A DNA stretch of 64,000 nucleotides from Pseudogymnoascus destructans (lineage: Eukaryota; Ascomycota; Leotiomycetes; Thelebolales; Thelebolaceae): the NCBI RefSeq assembly GCF_001641265.1, contig NW_020167520.1, forward strand, positions 2,356,001-2,420,000. Direction: 5' to 3'. Below the pieces are notes generated by a model, which did no database searches, was not told the DNA's origin, and saw only the letters and a program-made list of their open reading frames with translations. The position numbers were made by a program, and so were the translations under genes. The stretch's first letter is position 1. Every line of letters starts with the position of its first letter. Shown here in pieces: positions 9,927 to 21,157 of this stretch.

Positions 9927-12900
9927 ATGTTGTCCCCGTCGATAAGCCGCGAGTCGTCGAGCTTCGTCGAGGTCTCCGAGCCGGACCCGGACGGCGAGGA
10001 TCTCGAGTCGACACCGCACTCCCTGTCGCGAGCCGTATATGAGCGCCGCGCGGAATACACACGGTCGCATTCGATGAAAATTAAGGTCGGGACTTGGAAT
10101 GTTGCTGCGTGCCCGGGAGTCCATAACGATATCAGGAGCTGGTTTGTGGATGGGAAGGGAGTTGATACGAAACTTGCGGGGCTCAAGATATCAGATCTGG
10201 ACGGAAATAATGTTAAAGTACGATCTAAAGGCGATACTGGAGATCCGAAGAGTATACCAGAGACGCCGCTTGGCGACGAGGGAGTTGTGCTTGGTGGGGA
10301 GCATGTAGGTCTCTATGTGCTGGGACTACAGGAGATTGTCAGGCTGGCATCTGCAAAAGAATATATAGGCCGAGTTTATGTCGACCCCGAACCACTGAAT
10401 AAGTGGAAGCGAGCATTGGAAGAGGCAGTTCCCCATGGATATGAGCTTATCGCCGACACGCAGATGTCGGGGTTACTTCTGCTCATCTATGCGTCGCCAG
10501 CTATCGCGCCTACGGTCAGCTCAGTGTCTTCTGTCAGTGTCGGCACTGGCATCATGGGATATCTAGGCAATAAAGGCGCAGTCTGCACCAGGATAGTTCT
10601 GGGGGAGACGACGCGGTTGGCATTTATAAACTCTCATCTGGCGTCGGGCACGGAGAAGGCACACTATGAACGGAGATGCTGGGACTACAATGAGATTACG
10701 TCTCGCACAAAATTTGACCCTGTCAGCGTAGCTGGGGAGACTAGCGACATCCAGGAGGTGATTGGCGACGAGGACTTTGCGTTTTGGTTCGGAGATCTGA
10801 ACTTCAGGCTTGATGGGCTGCCAGGCGACGACATCCGGCGACTGCTGATGCTTCACGCAAGAGGCGAGTACGCGCCTGGCTCAAGCCCGAGAAATTACCT
10901 CGAGAGTGAAATAGCAAAGTCGGAAGAACCAATATTGATACGACACGTCGAGAGCGATGATGACGAGCCTATAGACTTACAAGCTGAAAACCCAAATACG
11001 AGCAGCAGGTCCTCTTCGATTGATCTTCCAGACCCGGATGACTTTTTGCAGGACCCCCATTCAGATCCTACCTCTCTTCAAGCCACGTTGGACTCTCTCT
11101 TACCCCACGACCAGCTACGGCGAGTTCAGCGACAGAAGAAGGCCTTCCATGATGGCTGGCGAGAAGGCCCGATCACATTTATCCCAACTTACAAGTACGA
11201 CGTGGGAACTTTCGGCGTCTTCGATTCTGGTGAGAAGATGCGACCCCCCAGCTGGTGCGATCGAATTCTGTTTCGCACTCGTCGTTATAAGTCCGAATAT
11301 GATGGGAGAGTACGGGATGAAGAGGCTGCGAGGGTAAAGGACGAGGAAATGAGGTCTCGTGGTATTGCACAAGCCGCGCAGGATGAAGAAGTAATCTTTG
11401 ATTATGACCCCGCTAGCGATGGAGTCGATACGTACGGTGATTACGACGAATACGACGAAGGAGAGGACAATGGGGAGGATGTTACTGTGAAGGACGAACA
11501 GGCCGACAAGCTGAACCTTGAAATTTATACGTCGCACCAGAGGGTTACTTCTTCGGACCATAAGCCTCTAGATGCTGTGTTTACCATAAACTACGACGCT
11601 GTGGTCCCAGAGCTGAAATCAAGAGTCCACCAGGAGGTAGCTAGAGAGCTAGACAGGGCAGAGAACGAGCATAGGCCTGGCGTGACAATTCTAGTGGAGC
11701 ATTCCGATCTTATAGATGAGGCGCCAGGTTCCCAGGCAACAACAGATGCCGCCGACGGTGTTAATTTTGGAGATGTCAAGTATCTATACAGCAAAGAACG
11801 ATCCTTGACGATCGCAAATACAGGGCAGGTCCCGGCCACGTTCGCGTTTATAAGCAAACCGTCCGGGCCAGGCCAGCCTGGCCAGGTGGCTCCGAGCTGG
11901 TTGAGGCCTTACGATGATGACGGTGCGGTTAAGAGGCTCGAATCAGAGGTTACGCTTGAGCCTGGAGATACCATCATGGTGACACTGGAGATCTACGTGG
12001 AGGATTTCGCGCAGGTAAGGGCTTTAAATATGGGCGAGCTACAGTTGGATGAGGTGCTCATACTACGCGTCACGGATGGGAGGGACTACTTTATTCCTGT
12101 CAGGGGAGACTGGCTGCAATCATGCTTCGGTCGCACAATCGATGAGCTGATCCGCATACCCGAAGCAGGCGGGGCTCGCGCTCTCCGTCCCCCTGGGAAC
12201 AAAGACGCCGCCCAAGAAAACACTCTTTCGGTAATAGACTCAAATACTCTCACCGAGGCCGTACCAAGGGAACTCACCAAACTCACCGACACCTTCGAGC
12301 CCCTCCTCGAGCGCGCCATCGCCGAGCGCGAAATGACCGGCGCCTCCGAAACCCCCGTCCCAGACGCCTGGCCCTTCGAGTCCACCACCACCTCCCACAG
12401 CCGCTCCCAAACCCGCGCCCTCCTCCTCGAAGCCCTCGACACCAACACCCCCCTAAACGCCTCATTCCCCCGCGGCGTCTGCGAAGTCGAGAAGCTCGAA
12501 ACCACCGCCGAGGTCCTACAGCTCTTCGTTGCAAGCCTCACGGATGGCATCATCCCCGCCTCGTTCTGGAAAACTATCGACGACGACCTGGCGGCGCGCA
12601 AGCGCGCTCCTACCCCTGATGAAACTCGAATTTTGACTATGGTTCCCCTCGCGGACTCGCCACCGCACAGCATCGCGCTCGTCCACCTTGTCGTCCGCCT
12701 TGGCAAGGTCGTCGCAATGCGCGCGCCCCCGCCTAGCTCCCCGGCCACGGAGGCTAAGCCCAGCCGCTTCGATTTCAGACAGTCGATGGGGTATGGGCGT
12801 GCTCGACGCACGACGTTGACGGATGATCCGGGGTTGGCGGCGAGGAGGGCGATTGAGAGAAGGATTGCGGAGGTGTGGGCACTAGTGATGATTCGGGGCC

Positions 12901-12983
12901 CAGAGGGGGTGGGGGAGAAGGAAAGGAAGGCGAGTGAGGCGAGGAAAAGAGGCGTTGTGGAGGCGTTTTTGGCGAAGGTGTGA
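9927..12983 (+). CDS. Inositol polyphosphate 5-phosphatase (OCRL/INPP5-like)
   Basis: A single uninterrupted frame of 1018 residues. The catalytic endonuclease/exonuclease/phosphatase fold is clear: KVGTWNVAA (about 53-61), LGLQEIV (about 132-138, metal-binding Glu), GYLGNKGAV (211-219), INSHLASG (234-241), FWFGDLNFRLDG (286-297), ITFIPTYKYD and RPPSWCDRIL (about 415-445), and SSDHKPLDAVF (about 540-550). These are the family's catalytic and substrate-specificity motifs. Residues 340-390 and 460-520 are acidic insertions. An ASH/MSP-like beta domain follows (about 610-740, LTIANTGQVPATFAF), and the C-terminus (about 790-1018) sits where OCRL has its RhoGAP-like domain. It removes the 5-phosphate of phosphoinositides such as PI(4,5)P2 in membrane traffic. 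Start ATG 9927 gives a short disordered leader. Confidence 0.9.
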   Translation: MLSPSISRESSSFVEVSEPDPDGEDLESTPHSLSRAVYERRAEYTRSHSMKIKVGTWNVAACPGVHNDIRSWFVDGKGVDTKLAGLKISDLDGNNVKVRSKGDTGDPKSIPETPLGDEGVVLGGEHVGLYVLGLQEIVRLASAKEYIGRVYVDPEPLNKWKRALEEAVPHGYELIADTQMSGLLLLIYASPAIAPTVSSVSSVSVGTGIMGYLGNKGAVCTRIVLGETTRLAFINSHLASGTEKAHYERRCWDYNEITSRTKFDPVSVAGETSDIQEVIGDEDFAFWFGDLNFRLDGLPGDDIRRLLMLHARGEYAPGSSPRNYLESEIAKSEEPILIRHVESDDDEPIDLQAENPNTSSRSSSIDLPDPDDFLQDPHSDPTSLQATLDSLLPHDQLRRVQRQKKAFHDGWREGPITFIPTYKYDVGTFGVFDSGEKMRPPSWCDRILFRTRRYKSEYDGRVRDEEAARVKDEEMRSRGIAQAAQDEEVIFDYDPASDGVDTYGDYDEYDEGEDNGEDVTVKDEQADKLNLEIYTSHQRVTSSDHKPLDAVFTINYDAVVPELKSRVHQEVARELDRAENEHRPGVTILVEHSDLIDEAPGSQATTDAADGVNFGDVKYLYSKERSLTIANTGQVPATFAFISKPSGPGQPGQVAPSWLRPYDDDGAVKRLESEVTLEPGDTIMVTLEIYVEDFAQVRALNMGELQLDEVLILRVTDGRDYFIPVRGDWLQSCFGRTIDELIRIPEAGGARALRPPGNKDAAQENTLSVIDSNTLTEAVPRELTKLTDTFEPLLERAIAEREMTGASETPVPDAWPFESTTTSHSRSQTRALLLEALDTNTPLNASFPRGVCEVEKLETTAEVLQLFVASLTDGIIPASFWKTIDDDLAARKRAPTPDETRILTMVPLADSPPHSIALVHLVVRLGKVVAMRAPPPSSPATEAKPSRFDFRQSMGYGRARRTTLTDDPGLAARRAIERRIAEVWALVMIRGPEGVGEKERKASEARKRGVVEAFLAKV

Positions 12984-14531
12984 GGAGTGATGTTATGCGA
13001 TGAGAGATATAAGGACGGTAGGGCGTAAGAGAGCTCGGATTGGGAGAGAGTCCTAGCGAGATTGAAAGAATCGACGTGGAGGCTGTCAGGTTCCGATCCC
13101 AGCCGAGCGTGAGACATGGGCACTCCCGCGCATCTCATGCGCGTGTTCCCCCAGGGTTCAGCTCAAAGCAGGTACAATTCCAAAAACCACGAGTCCTAGT
13201 CCCTCCCCACGCAGCTGACGTGGGGAATGAAGCCCACGCCAGCGCATCGGAGTGGAAATCGGCGTGGGGTTACCTGTCATGCGATTCCGTAGGACGAAAC
13301 GTGGTCGCGGCGCATATTCGCACCAAGATCGCCGACACCAGCGTTAGTATCCGGAATCTGTACTATGGAATACAAAGAAAGTCTTTATCTCCTTCTTAGC
13401 TCCCCCATTTTATCACATCACACCCATGTGGTGACCCCTGTCGCTTGGCGCCGGCATTAGCGCCAACCCGCATCATGGTTATCTCTCGCACGGGCCACTT
13501 GGGGTGGTTCCGTTATCAGTTGGGAGGCGACAGGAATGAGTTGGGATAGGGTTGATATGGATGGGGGATGGGGATGAGGGATACGGGATGCGGGATGGGG
13601 ATGAGGGATGCGGGATGGGGGATGGGGATGAGGGATGCGGGATGCGGGATAGGGACGGGGATGGGGATGGGGACGGGGGATGCGGGATGCGGATGAGGGA
13701 TGCGGGATGGCGGATGCGGGATGGGGGTGGTAATTGGCTGGAGAGATGGGGTTTGATATCATAGAGATATCTGGGCTTGACACGTACATGTGAGGATATC
13801 GTGGCAGTGACACTGGTAGCGACCGGCAGGAATATGCGCAAACCTCATTTCATCCATCTACTATACTCATGGACTTACCGGGGTTTGTCGCTCTTTAGCT
13901 CCTTCTGACCCCAGTGTCCACTGTCGAGGTGGATCCTGGTCATAGATAGTCGATGCTTTCCATTACTCAATCCACTCCCCCCTGCTATCTGGTGGCTTAG
14001 CTTATCTCTTGTTAGTCGACCCCCTGCTCTGTGGGTCGATATGAGGATGATGAGTATGATGCGTACAGTACACAGTATCATACAACTGCGCTCCTGCTTG
14101 TAACCTGTGCGGCGCCGAGTTCATGCCTGTCCGTCTATTCCCGGCTCTGGATCCATCATGATTGGGCGGATACGCCCTCCTATTCATGCTCCTATTCATC
14201 GCGCTCCCTGTCACGTCTCGCGTGGGTCGACGCTGATATCGAATTTGGGGGTAAGGAGGGACGAGGGACGAGGGACGAGGGAGGACTGGAAATTTACGGT
14301 AAGGCGGCAGGGGAGGTATGAACTATCTCACCTCGTGGGTGACAGTACATAAAGGTTGGATACACCCTGTAATTCAGAATTTCTAGATCCTGAACTCATT
14401 GACAACGACAAACAACGCTGCTCAAGACCTACCTGAGACAGGGGATTCTATCAACGCAACTGCTCTGCTGTGCTGCTGACGAGCCTTCTTCGTGATATAT
14501 CGAGCCCAACCCTCAATTCAGAATACGCACG
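12984..14531. other. Intergenic, with GGGATGNGGGATG minisatellite at 13555-13735
   Basis: No gene is supported. Positions 13555-13735 are a degenerate tandem array of 6-13-bp units built on GGGATG/GCGGGATG, purine-rich on the plus strand. The remainder upstream of 14532 is the 5' region of the ammonium transporter. Confidence 0.55.
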
Positions 14532-16143
14532 ATGGCGTCCTCACTCTACGCCAAGCCCTACGACGGCACCGCTGCGGACGGAGGTGATTCCCTGACGGTT
14601 AACCTCAACCAGTACTATGAGGTATGCGAGCCTGCAATCCCATCTCCCCTCGCAATGCGCCTCTAACCACCCGCAGTCCGGCGACATCTCCTGGATCATC
14701 ACCGCCACTGCCCTGGTGCTCCTCATGATTCCCGGCGTCGGATTCTTCTACTCCGGCCTCGCGCGCCGCAAGTCCGCGCTCTCCCTAATCTGGCTTTCCA
14801 TGATGTCAGTAGGCGTCGTAGGATTCCAGTGGTTCTTCTGGGGCTACTCGCTCGCCTTCGGCGCGGGTAGCAGTTATATCGGTAACCTCGACCATATCGG
14901 GTTCCGCAATGTGCTGGCTGCCCAGTCGCCGGGCAGCCCGAAGATCCCAGAGATCCTGTTTGCGGTGTATCAGGGCATGTTTGCTGCTATTACGTGAGTC
15001 TCCGCTGGTCTGGATGGCGGAAATGGGACGTGGAGCTGACAAAATGCATAGTCCAGCACTTGCCATCGGCGCTGCTGCCGACCGAGGGCGTATGCTGCCA
15101 TGCCTGGTTTTCATCTTCATCTGGTCGACTATAATTTACGACCCCATCGCCTGCTGGACATGGAACCCCAAAGGCTGGTCCTTCCTCATGGGCGGTCTCG
15201 ATTTCGCCGGCGGAACACCCGTCCACATCTCTTCTGGCGCTGCTGCCCTCGCATACTCCGTGATGCTCGGCAAGCGTTCTGGATATAGCGCGACTGCTGG
15301 ACTCCCATACCGTCCTCACAACGTTACTCACGTCGTCCTCGGCACAGTCTTCCTGTGGGTGGGCTGGTTCGGATTCAACGGCGGCTCAGCTCTCGCTTCC
15401 AACATCCGCGCTGTGATGGCATGCTTCGTTACACACACCGCAGCAGCCACCGGCGGAGTGGCATGGACCATCATGGACTACAGGCTTGACCGCAAGTGGT
15501 CCACTGTTGGATTCTGCTCCGGTGCCATCGCTGGCCTCGTCGCCATCACTCCAGCTGCTGGCTACGTCCCCGCGTGGTCCGCCATCATCTTCGGCGTCGT
15601 CGGTGCCGTCGCTTGCAACTTCGCCACGAAGATCAAGTACCTCCTCCACGTCGACGATGCGCTCGACATCTTCGCCGTCCACGGCGTCGGCGGCTTGGTC
15701 GGAAACCTCCTCACTGGCCTCTTTGCAGCGTAAGTCGCTCTCCAAACACAGGAACCCTGAGACTACAGCTAACACCCAACAGTGATTACATAGCAGCTCT
15801 CGATGGCGCTACCGTCATCCCTGGTGGCTGGCTCAACAGACACTACATCCAGTTGGCCTACCAGCTCGCCGATTCCGTAGCAGGCTTCACCTACTCCTTC
15901 TGCGGCACGTGCCTCATTCTGTTCCTGATGAACCTGGTCCCAGGGCTGTCGCTGCGCGCGTCCGAGGAGGATGAGAACAACGGCATGGATGATGCGCAAT
16001 TGGGAGAGTTCGCGTATGATTATGTTGAGCTGAGGCGTGAGACGTCGGATGTGGTTACCCAGGATATTGAGGCTGCCAGCTCTAAGGGGAGCGCGTCCAT
16101 GAGCAGAGCTGGGAGCATGGTTGGGGCAGAGCAGAAGGTTTAA
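14532..16143 (+). CDS. Ammonium transporter, Mep2/MeaA type
   Basis: Four exons (14532-14621, 14677-14993, 15052-15729, 15783-16143) join in frame to 481 residues; the introns are 53-58 nt with GTATGC, GTGAGT and GTAAGT donors. The protein has the Amt/MEP/Rh channel fold: about 11 membrane spans, GVGFFYSGLARRKSALS in the first helices and the family signature DFAGGTPVHISSGAAA. Both pore histidines are present (VHISSG and FAVHGVGG); yeast Mep2 keeps the first His while Mep1 and Mep3 replace it, so this is the high-affinity, Mep2-like type. It imports ammonium at the plasma membrane. The cytoplasmic tail (about 430-481) is acidic and Ser-rich, as in regulated Mep2 proteins. Expression control by nitrogen is expected but not read from the sequence. 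Confidence 0.93.
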
Positions 16144-16467
16144 TAGGGAGTTGTTGTATTGATTAAGCGCAATGGTAGATATAGGTGGTGGCAGTACCGG
16201 ACGGCATTACAGCGCTCGATTGTATCTGGTTATAATATACTTTAATACCCAATTGCCTTTGTCTTGATCTATGAGACATGTTGGAACTACATATGTTCAT
16301 TCTCGGATGGCATCTGGATTGCGTAGGCATATGGGTTAGTCACGTGAACTGAACCAATCAGCAGCCCGCAATTGATCAACCCGTCATATCCAGAGCCACG
16401 AATCTCCAAACCTGCGTCTCACCTTTACACACCCCGGCCCCGAGCCACGACGCTCGTTCTGTACGAT

Positions 16468-18081
16468 ATGGCGATGTCGACGAATCGAGGCGTTCTTGTG
16501 AGCGCCATCCTCGCAGCGACTGCAACGATGGCGATGGCACATGAGCACAATGAGGATGAGATACCAGATGGGAGTGCCGTCAGCGCAGAGCCGTTGGTTA
16601 GTTGTTCCTGGGTTTCTCGCTGAGATAGTGGGAGCTGAAGGGGAGTTGATAAGGTTGGATGGTGCTGACGGGTTGTAGGATGCGATTCTTTGGATACATA
16701 TTATCATACAGATGGTTGCCTTTGGGATTATCTTCCCGGTAGGGATGGTGCTTGGTGTAAGTTATCCCTTCTTCCCACCGTCGATGCCCCTTCTTCGTGG
16801 TAGGAATAGAAGCTTACGCACCACTTTAGATCGTCCGCAACCGCTGGCATGTCCCCGTCCAAGTCCTCGGCACCATCATAGCAGTCGTAGGCTACTTCCT
16901 CGGCCACGCCCACAAAGGCCGCCAATTCGCACCCAACGTGCACGCCAAATTCGCCAACTGGCTCATGCTCATGCTCGTCTCCCAAGTCGTCATGGGCGCC
17001 TACCTCCGCCTCCACCTCACCAAGGGCATCAACGGCAAGGTGCGCCGCGGTGTCCTCCTCGGCCACAACATCCTCGGCAAGGCCATCCCAGTCGCTAGCT
17101 GGACGCAGATGTTGTTCGGTGGCATCGCAGCCCTCGGATTCTGCCGTGACGACCACCTGGGACAGTGCCTCGCTCACTTCATCATGGGATCTGCCTTCAT
17201 CGCATACGGTATCATCATGATGATCATGCTGCTCGTTGGTCAGGCGTGGCTGCGCCGCTCTGGCCGTAGTCAGGAGTTCTTCGACAGCGCCGTCATCGCG
17301 GCGTGGGGTTGCGTCAACACCTTTACCGAGCACCGCTGGGGCGGCGCATGGGTCGAGAACGACATCCAGCACACTGTCATGGGTGTCATCTGGTGGGCGG
17401 CGGGTCTGGCGGGCATCTGGCTCGCGAGAGGCCGTGATGGTAGCCCCAAGCGCAATTTCGTGCCGGGTTTCGTCCTCTTCTTGACCGGATGGGGTATGAG
17501 CGCGCATCCGCAGCATAACATGCTTAGCACGATGGTGCATGTTGCGTTCGGATACACGCTCATGGCTGCGGGTGTGACGCGGATGGTCGAGGTGATGTTT
17601 GTGCTGAATGACAAGCCGTCGACGGACAGCGGCGAGCCAAGGTCGTTCCAATATATTCCACCTTTCGTAAGTCTCCCCCCCTTAATACTATCATAGGCCA
17701 GTTGGGCTAACTATTGAATAGCTACTCATGGCATCGGGCTTCACGTTCATGAGCGCTACCGAGGAGCAGATGGCGCTCCTCTCCGGTGCGGGCATCACGC
17801 ACGTCTCATACATCCTAATACTCTACTCCTTCGCCTTCCTCCTCTTCCTCCTCGTAAACGTCCTACTTCACATCTACGCTGTCAACGCGGGCCCATCGGT
17901 GCCTCCAAAGGACGTCGAGGGCGTGCGCAGGCACAGGCCATCAGATAGCAGACAGATCCACGAGGCGGAGGAGTTTGAACTCGACGGGCTGATCAGCGAT
18001 GATGAGGGAGGCCGGGAGAGGGAGAGTGGGCTCGAGAGCCCGAGTACGCTGGGGAAGAATAGCGAGGTTAGAGTTTCTTAG
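16468..18081 (+). CDS. YTP1: YTP1-like integral membrane protein (DUF2427 + Ytp1)
   Basis: Four exons (16468-16596, 16679-16756, 16830-17666, 17722-18081) give 467 residues. ATG 16468 is chosen because it starts directly at a signal peptide (MAMSTNRGVLVSAILAATAT), followed by a short acidic, His-containing segment. The N-terminal multi-span block resembles DUF2427/cytochrome b561-like helices (IVRNRWHVPVQVLGT, YFLGHAHKG). The C-terminal block has the Ytp1 domain features CVNTFTEHRWGGAW, DIQHTVMGVIWW and SAHPQHNMLSTMVH, and many conserved His residues lie at membrane edges. The last 70 residues are an acidic cytoplasmic tail. Yeast Ytp1 has no established biochemical role, so transport or redox function would be a guess. 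Confidence 0.85.
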
Positions 18082-18454
18082 GGGAAGTGGGAAGTTGTAG
18101 TATATATGTGTTTGAGTTTGGCACGGAGTTGAGGGCATTGCGATTGCTAAGGAATGGTTCACTTATACTATTGTAATGCGGGATTGAAACGCCATGGGAT
18201 AGTAGAAGTGTTTTTTGTGAAAGTTTGCGTGCTGTTCTTCCAGTGCTGGTTGGTAACGTGAATGTGAGAATCATTGATGACAAAGCCAGTCAAAATAGAA
18301 ACCTGTTCCAGTGACTCAGACGGCGGCGCAGGTGCAGCTGTGCCTCTAGAAGAATTACAAAACCAGTACAAGTATCTTATATTATTTCTAACAACCCATC
18401 AAAAAACTATCAGACAGTTCGCAAACAAAACTTTTATGCCAAAGGCATCCAGAG

Positions 18455-19247
18455 TTGTCAACCTCTAAAGCCAGGACGGCCAAATTCCCAAAAATCCAAC
18501 CCTCAGCCTCGCGCCGCCTAACAAAAAAAATGTCTTCAGCCATCCCAGCCCCGCCACCATCTCCAACCTCACCACCACAACAACCCCCCAAACGCAAACA
18601 AAAACAACCACGCCAACCACAACCGCACCCCGCCAAAATACCACCAGCAGATGCGCAACGCCTCCTCCTCACCACCCCTCCAAAAATGCCACCCCCAACC
18701 CGCCTCCTCGTCGCCTCAATCGGCAACCCAGCACCCTACCTCAACACCCTCCACTCCGCGGGCCACACCGTCCTCCGCGGCCTCACCATCCCCCTCTCCA
18801 CCCCCCCCTCCTAAAATCACGACCCCACGCCAACGGCCTCCTCGCCCACTCTCCCACCCACCCCATCACCCTCTGGCACTCCACAAGCATGATGAACATC
18901 TCCGGCCCGGCCGTCGCGACGGCATGGCGGGCGTTCCAGCGCGAGTACCCCGGCGCCGCGCTGGTGGTGCTGCATGATGAGCTGGAGAGCGCGTTGGGGG
19001 TTGTGAGTATGAGGGGGGGAGAGAGGGGGACTAAGGGACATAATGGGTTGAGGAGTCTGGCGAAGGCGGTGGGGGGGGGTATACGAGGGTTGGGGTTGGG
19101 ATTGGGAGGCCGGTTGCGAGGGAGGGGGGGGAGGTCGCGAAGTATGTGTTGAGGAAGATGACGGGGGGGGAGAGGGAGGCGTTGGAGGGGTGTGTGGGGG
19201 GGGTTATGGAGGAGTTGGAGAGGTTGCTTGAGGGGGAGAGGAAGTGA
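18455..19247 (+). CDS. Peptidyl-tRNA hydrolase (Pth family), frame broken twice
   Basis: Pth motifs appear in order but in three frames: RLLVASIGNPAPYLNTLHSA (catalytic His region), then SMMNISGPAVATAW (substrate-binding Asn), LVVLHDELES (catalytic Asp) and GTKGHNGLRSL (His-Asn), then VGIGRPVAREGGEVAKYVLR and a C-terminal helix ending at TGA 19247. The switches fall at the C7 run near 18806-18815 and the G-run near 19069-19080. Pth hydrolyses peptidyl-tRNA released from stalled ribosomes; the Pro/Lys-rich leader (MSSAIPAPPP from 18530) could be a targeting extension. Conservation of all motifs argues that the breaks are homopolymer base-call errors or short unseen introns rather than a dead gene, but the window as given has no intact frame. 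The first G of the GNPG motif context is kept; the second is Ala. Confidence 0.7.
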
Positions 19248-19622
19248 AAAGAAGGGGGGGGGGAGCGATTGTGATACCTTGGTGGGATGGGGAGCGGATA
19301 TTGTCACGTTGTACGATTATAGCGAGGAAGCGGATGTAGGAATAGTTGCTGTATTGTCACTTTGACAACAGCGAAGATGATACCCAAAGAATAGATCTCA
19401 TTGATTCCCACCCCACGAGCAGTTACATTAGTAAACCACCATATCAGAGGCGCGAACCACGAGTCAGTCGAACAGGGATTACATCCACACTGGCTCTCCT
19501 CCAGGTCCCATTTAAGTATATAAAAGCATCGCCCAAGCCCCAACGCCAACCCATCCATCCATATACACGCTCCCCCACCCAACCCACTCAAACAGTCCCG
19601 CACGCTCCCCCACCCAACCCAC

Positions 19623-20730
19623 TCAAACAGTCCCGCTAATGCTCAGCTCCCGAATCTCCTGCAACACCTGCTCGACCCGCGTATCCAGATGACCCTCCGC
19701 ATACTGATCCCTCGTCTCGGCATCAAGGTACTGCTGCACCTGCGCCATGCGCGAGTAGGCCTCGGCGCAGAAGCGCAGCTGGATCTTGACCAGCGCTTCG
19801 AAGGAGGGGTCGAGGTAGGGGACGCGCAGGTCGATGAGCTGGGGGAGCTCGGTGAAGAGCCGTTCGTTGAGCTGCTCGTAGGCGACTTTGGCCATGTCGG
19901 CTTCCTTTTCGGCGCGGGGGAGCTTCGAGGCGTCCTTGTCGGGCTTCTCGACTAGCTTCTTGACCTTGGCGCGCATCGCGTCGTAGTCGAGGAGCTTGTG
20001 GTTGCGTTTCTTGATGCCTGAGGGGGTGTTAGAGGGGTTTGGGGGGGGCAGTGCGGGGTGTGGTGTGGAGGCATACATTCGTTGATGTCGGGGAAGTAGG
20101 CGCAGAACCTTGAGATCGGCTCGAGAACAGTGGTTCTATTTGTATTAGCACGGGATTTCCGGAACGGACAAGGGAGCATACCGATATGGTCCGTCTAAAG
20201 CTTTGATCGTCTCCGCGTCTAAATCTGCCACTGCTTGCTTGTAGCTTCTGCTCACTCCATCGTTTGCTCCGGAATCGCCGTAGAATGCGTCGATCGTCTC
20301 CGCAATCGCCATCTGGGATCTCGTCATAGCTATCAGAGTATCAGCACTGGTCCCCCTCGTAAATGCCAACGTGCTTCCATACCTCGTAGCGAGTCTAAAT
20401 ATCCTTTTGCCTCCTTTTGCAATCGCAGTGATGCGGCTTCCATTGTGCGGTATCGTCTTGGAATAATGTCAGCATAACTGCCACGATAGCTGCCTGTTCA
20501 GACTACCCACCTCTCCTCCACTTCATAATCGCGGTCGTTTGTCTTCTCGACGTGACCTGTCCATGTAAGTATACATCATCGTACTGAGTGTGCTTCGTAA
20601 GTACCAGTCTTCATCATGACCTGGGTGGTCGCCCGATTGACATTCTTCTTGAATCCTATTCCCGCCATGGTCAGAAGTGCCCTCTCTGTGCCAACCTTCT
20701 CAGGTACCAAAACATACCTGCCCACGACAT
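19623..20730 (-). CDS. RVS161: BAR-domain amphiphysin-like protein Rvs161
   Basis: Seven exons on the minus strand (20730-20718, 20655-20605, 20556-20511, 20456-20383, 20329-20182, 20135-20077, 20017-19623) join in frame to 261 residues. The protein starts MSWAGFKKNVNRATTQVMMK and continues RRYRTMEAASLRLQKEAKGY, YRTTVLEPISRFCAYFPDIN and KKRNHKLLDYDAMRAKVKKL, which is the Rvs161/amphiphysin BAR helix set covering nearly the entire protein, with no SH3 domain. Length matches yeast Rvs161. With Rvs167 it forms a membrane-bending dimer at endocytic sites and in actin patch turnover. The many tiny 5' exons are typical of this gene in filamentous fungi. It is tail-to-tail with the Pth gene. Confidence 0.92.
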
Positions 20731-21157
20731 ATTGGCGGATTTTGCTGAACGCTGAGGTTTAAAGTTCTGAGGCTCTTGTTATATGTCTTTCATACGTCTG
20801 AGGCGTAGTTGTTTTTGTGGTCGAGAGCGTTTGACAGAGCGGCATGCGGTGTTAGGCCTTGGTTTGCATTCCCTCCGCTTGGATGACGACGAAGTCACTT
20901 TTCGTGGCTGAGGTCGCGGCCAGAACCGTACGGCAGCGGAACAACGAATGTCCGATCATCAGCGACAACATCCAGGGGTATCACATTCCCTTCCCGTCCC
21001 AATGTATAATTAATATATTCAAATCAATCGATAATATGGCACATTATATAAGGTTTCTTGGTGTTCCATTCGCTTGTTATTCCATAATTGTACCGCTGTG
21101 TGCCATTTTGGCACTTTTTGATAAAAAATACATCGGTAATTTTCCGTCTTCCTTCAT

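Noticed and set aside
12086..13138. 350-residue minus-strand frame
   Set aside because: Antisense of the 5-phosphatase C-terminus, with no domain signal.
16728..17651. 307-residue minus-strand frame
   Set aside because: Antisense of the YTP1-like gene, whose exons join with perfect splice sites.
21001..21157. Small plus-strand frame between RVS161 and the MFSD5-like gene
   Set aside because: Low complexity and overlapping the 3' end of the MFSD5-like transporter; no motif.
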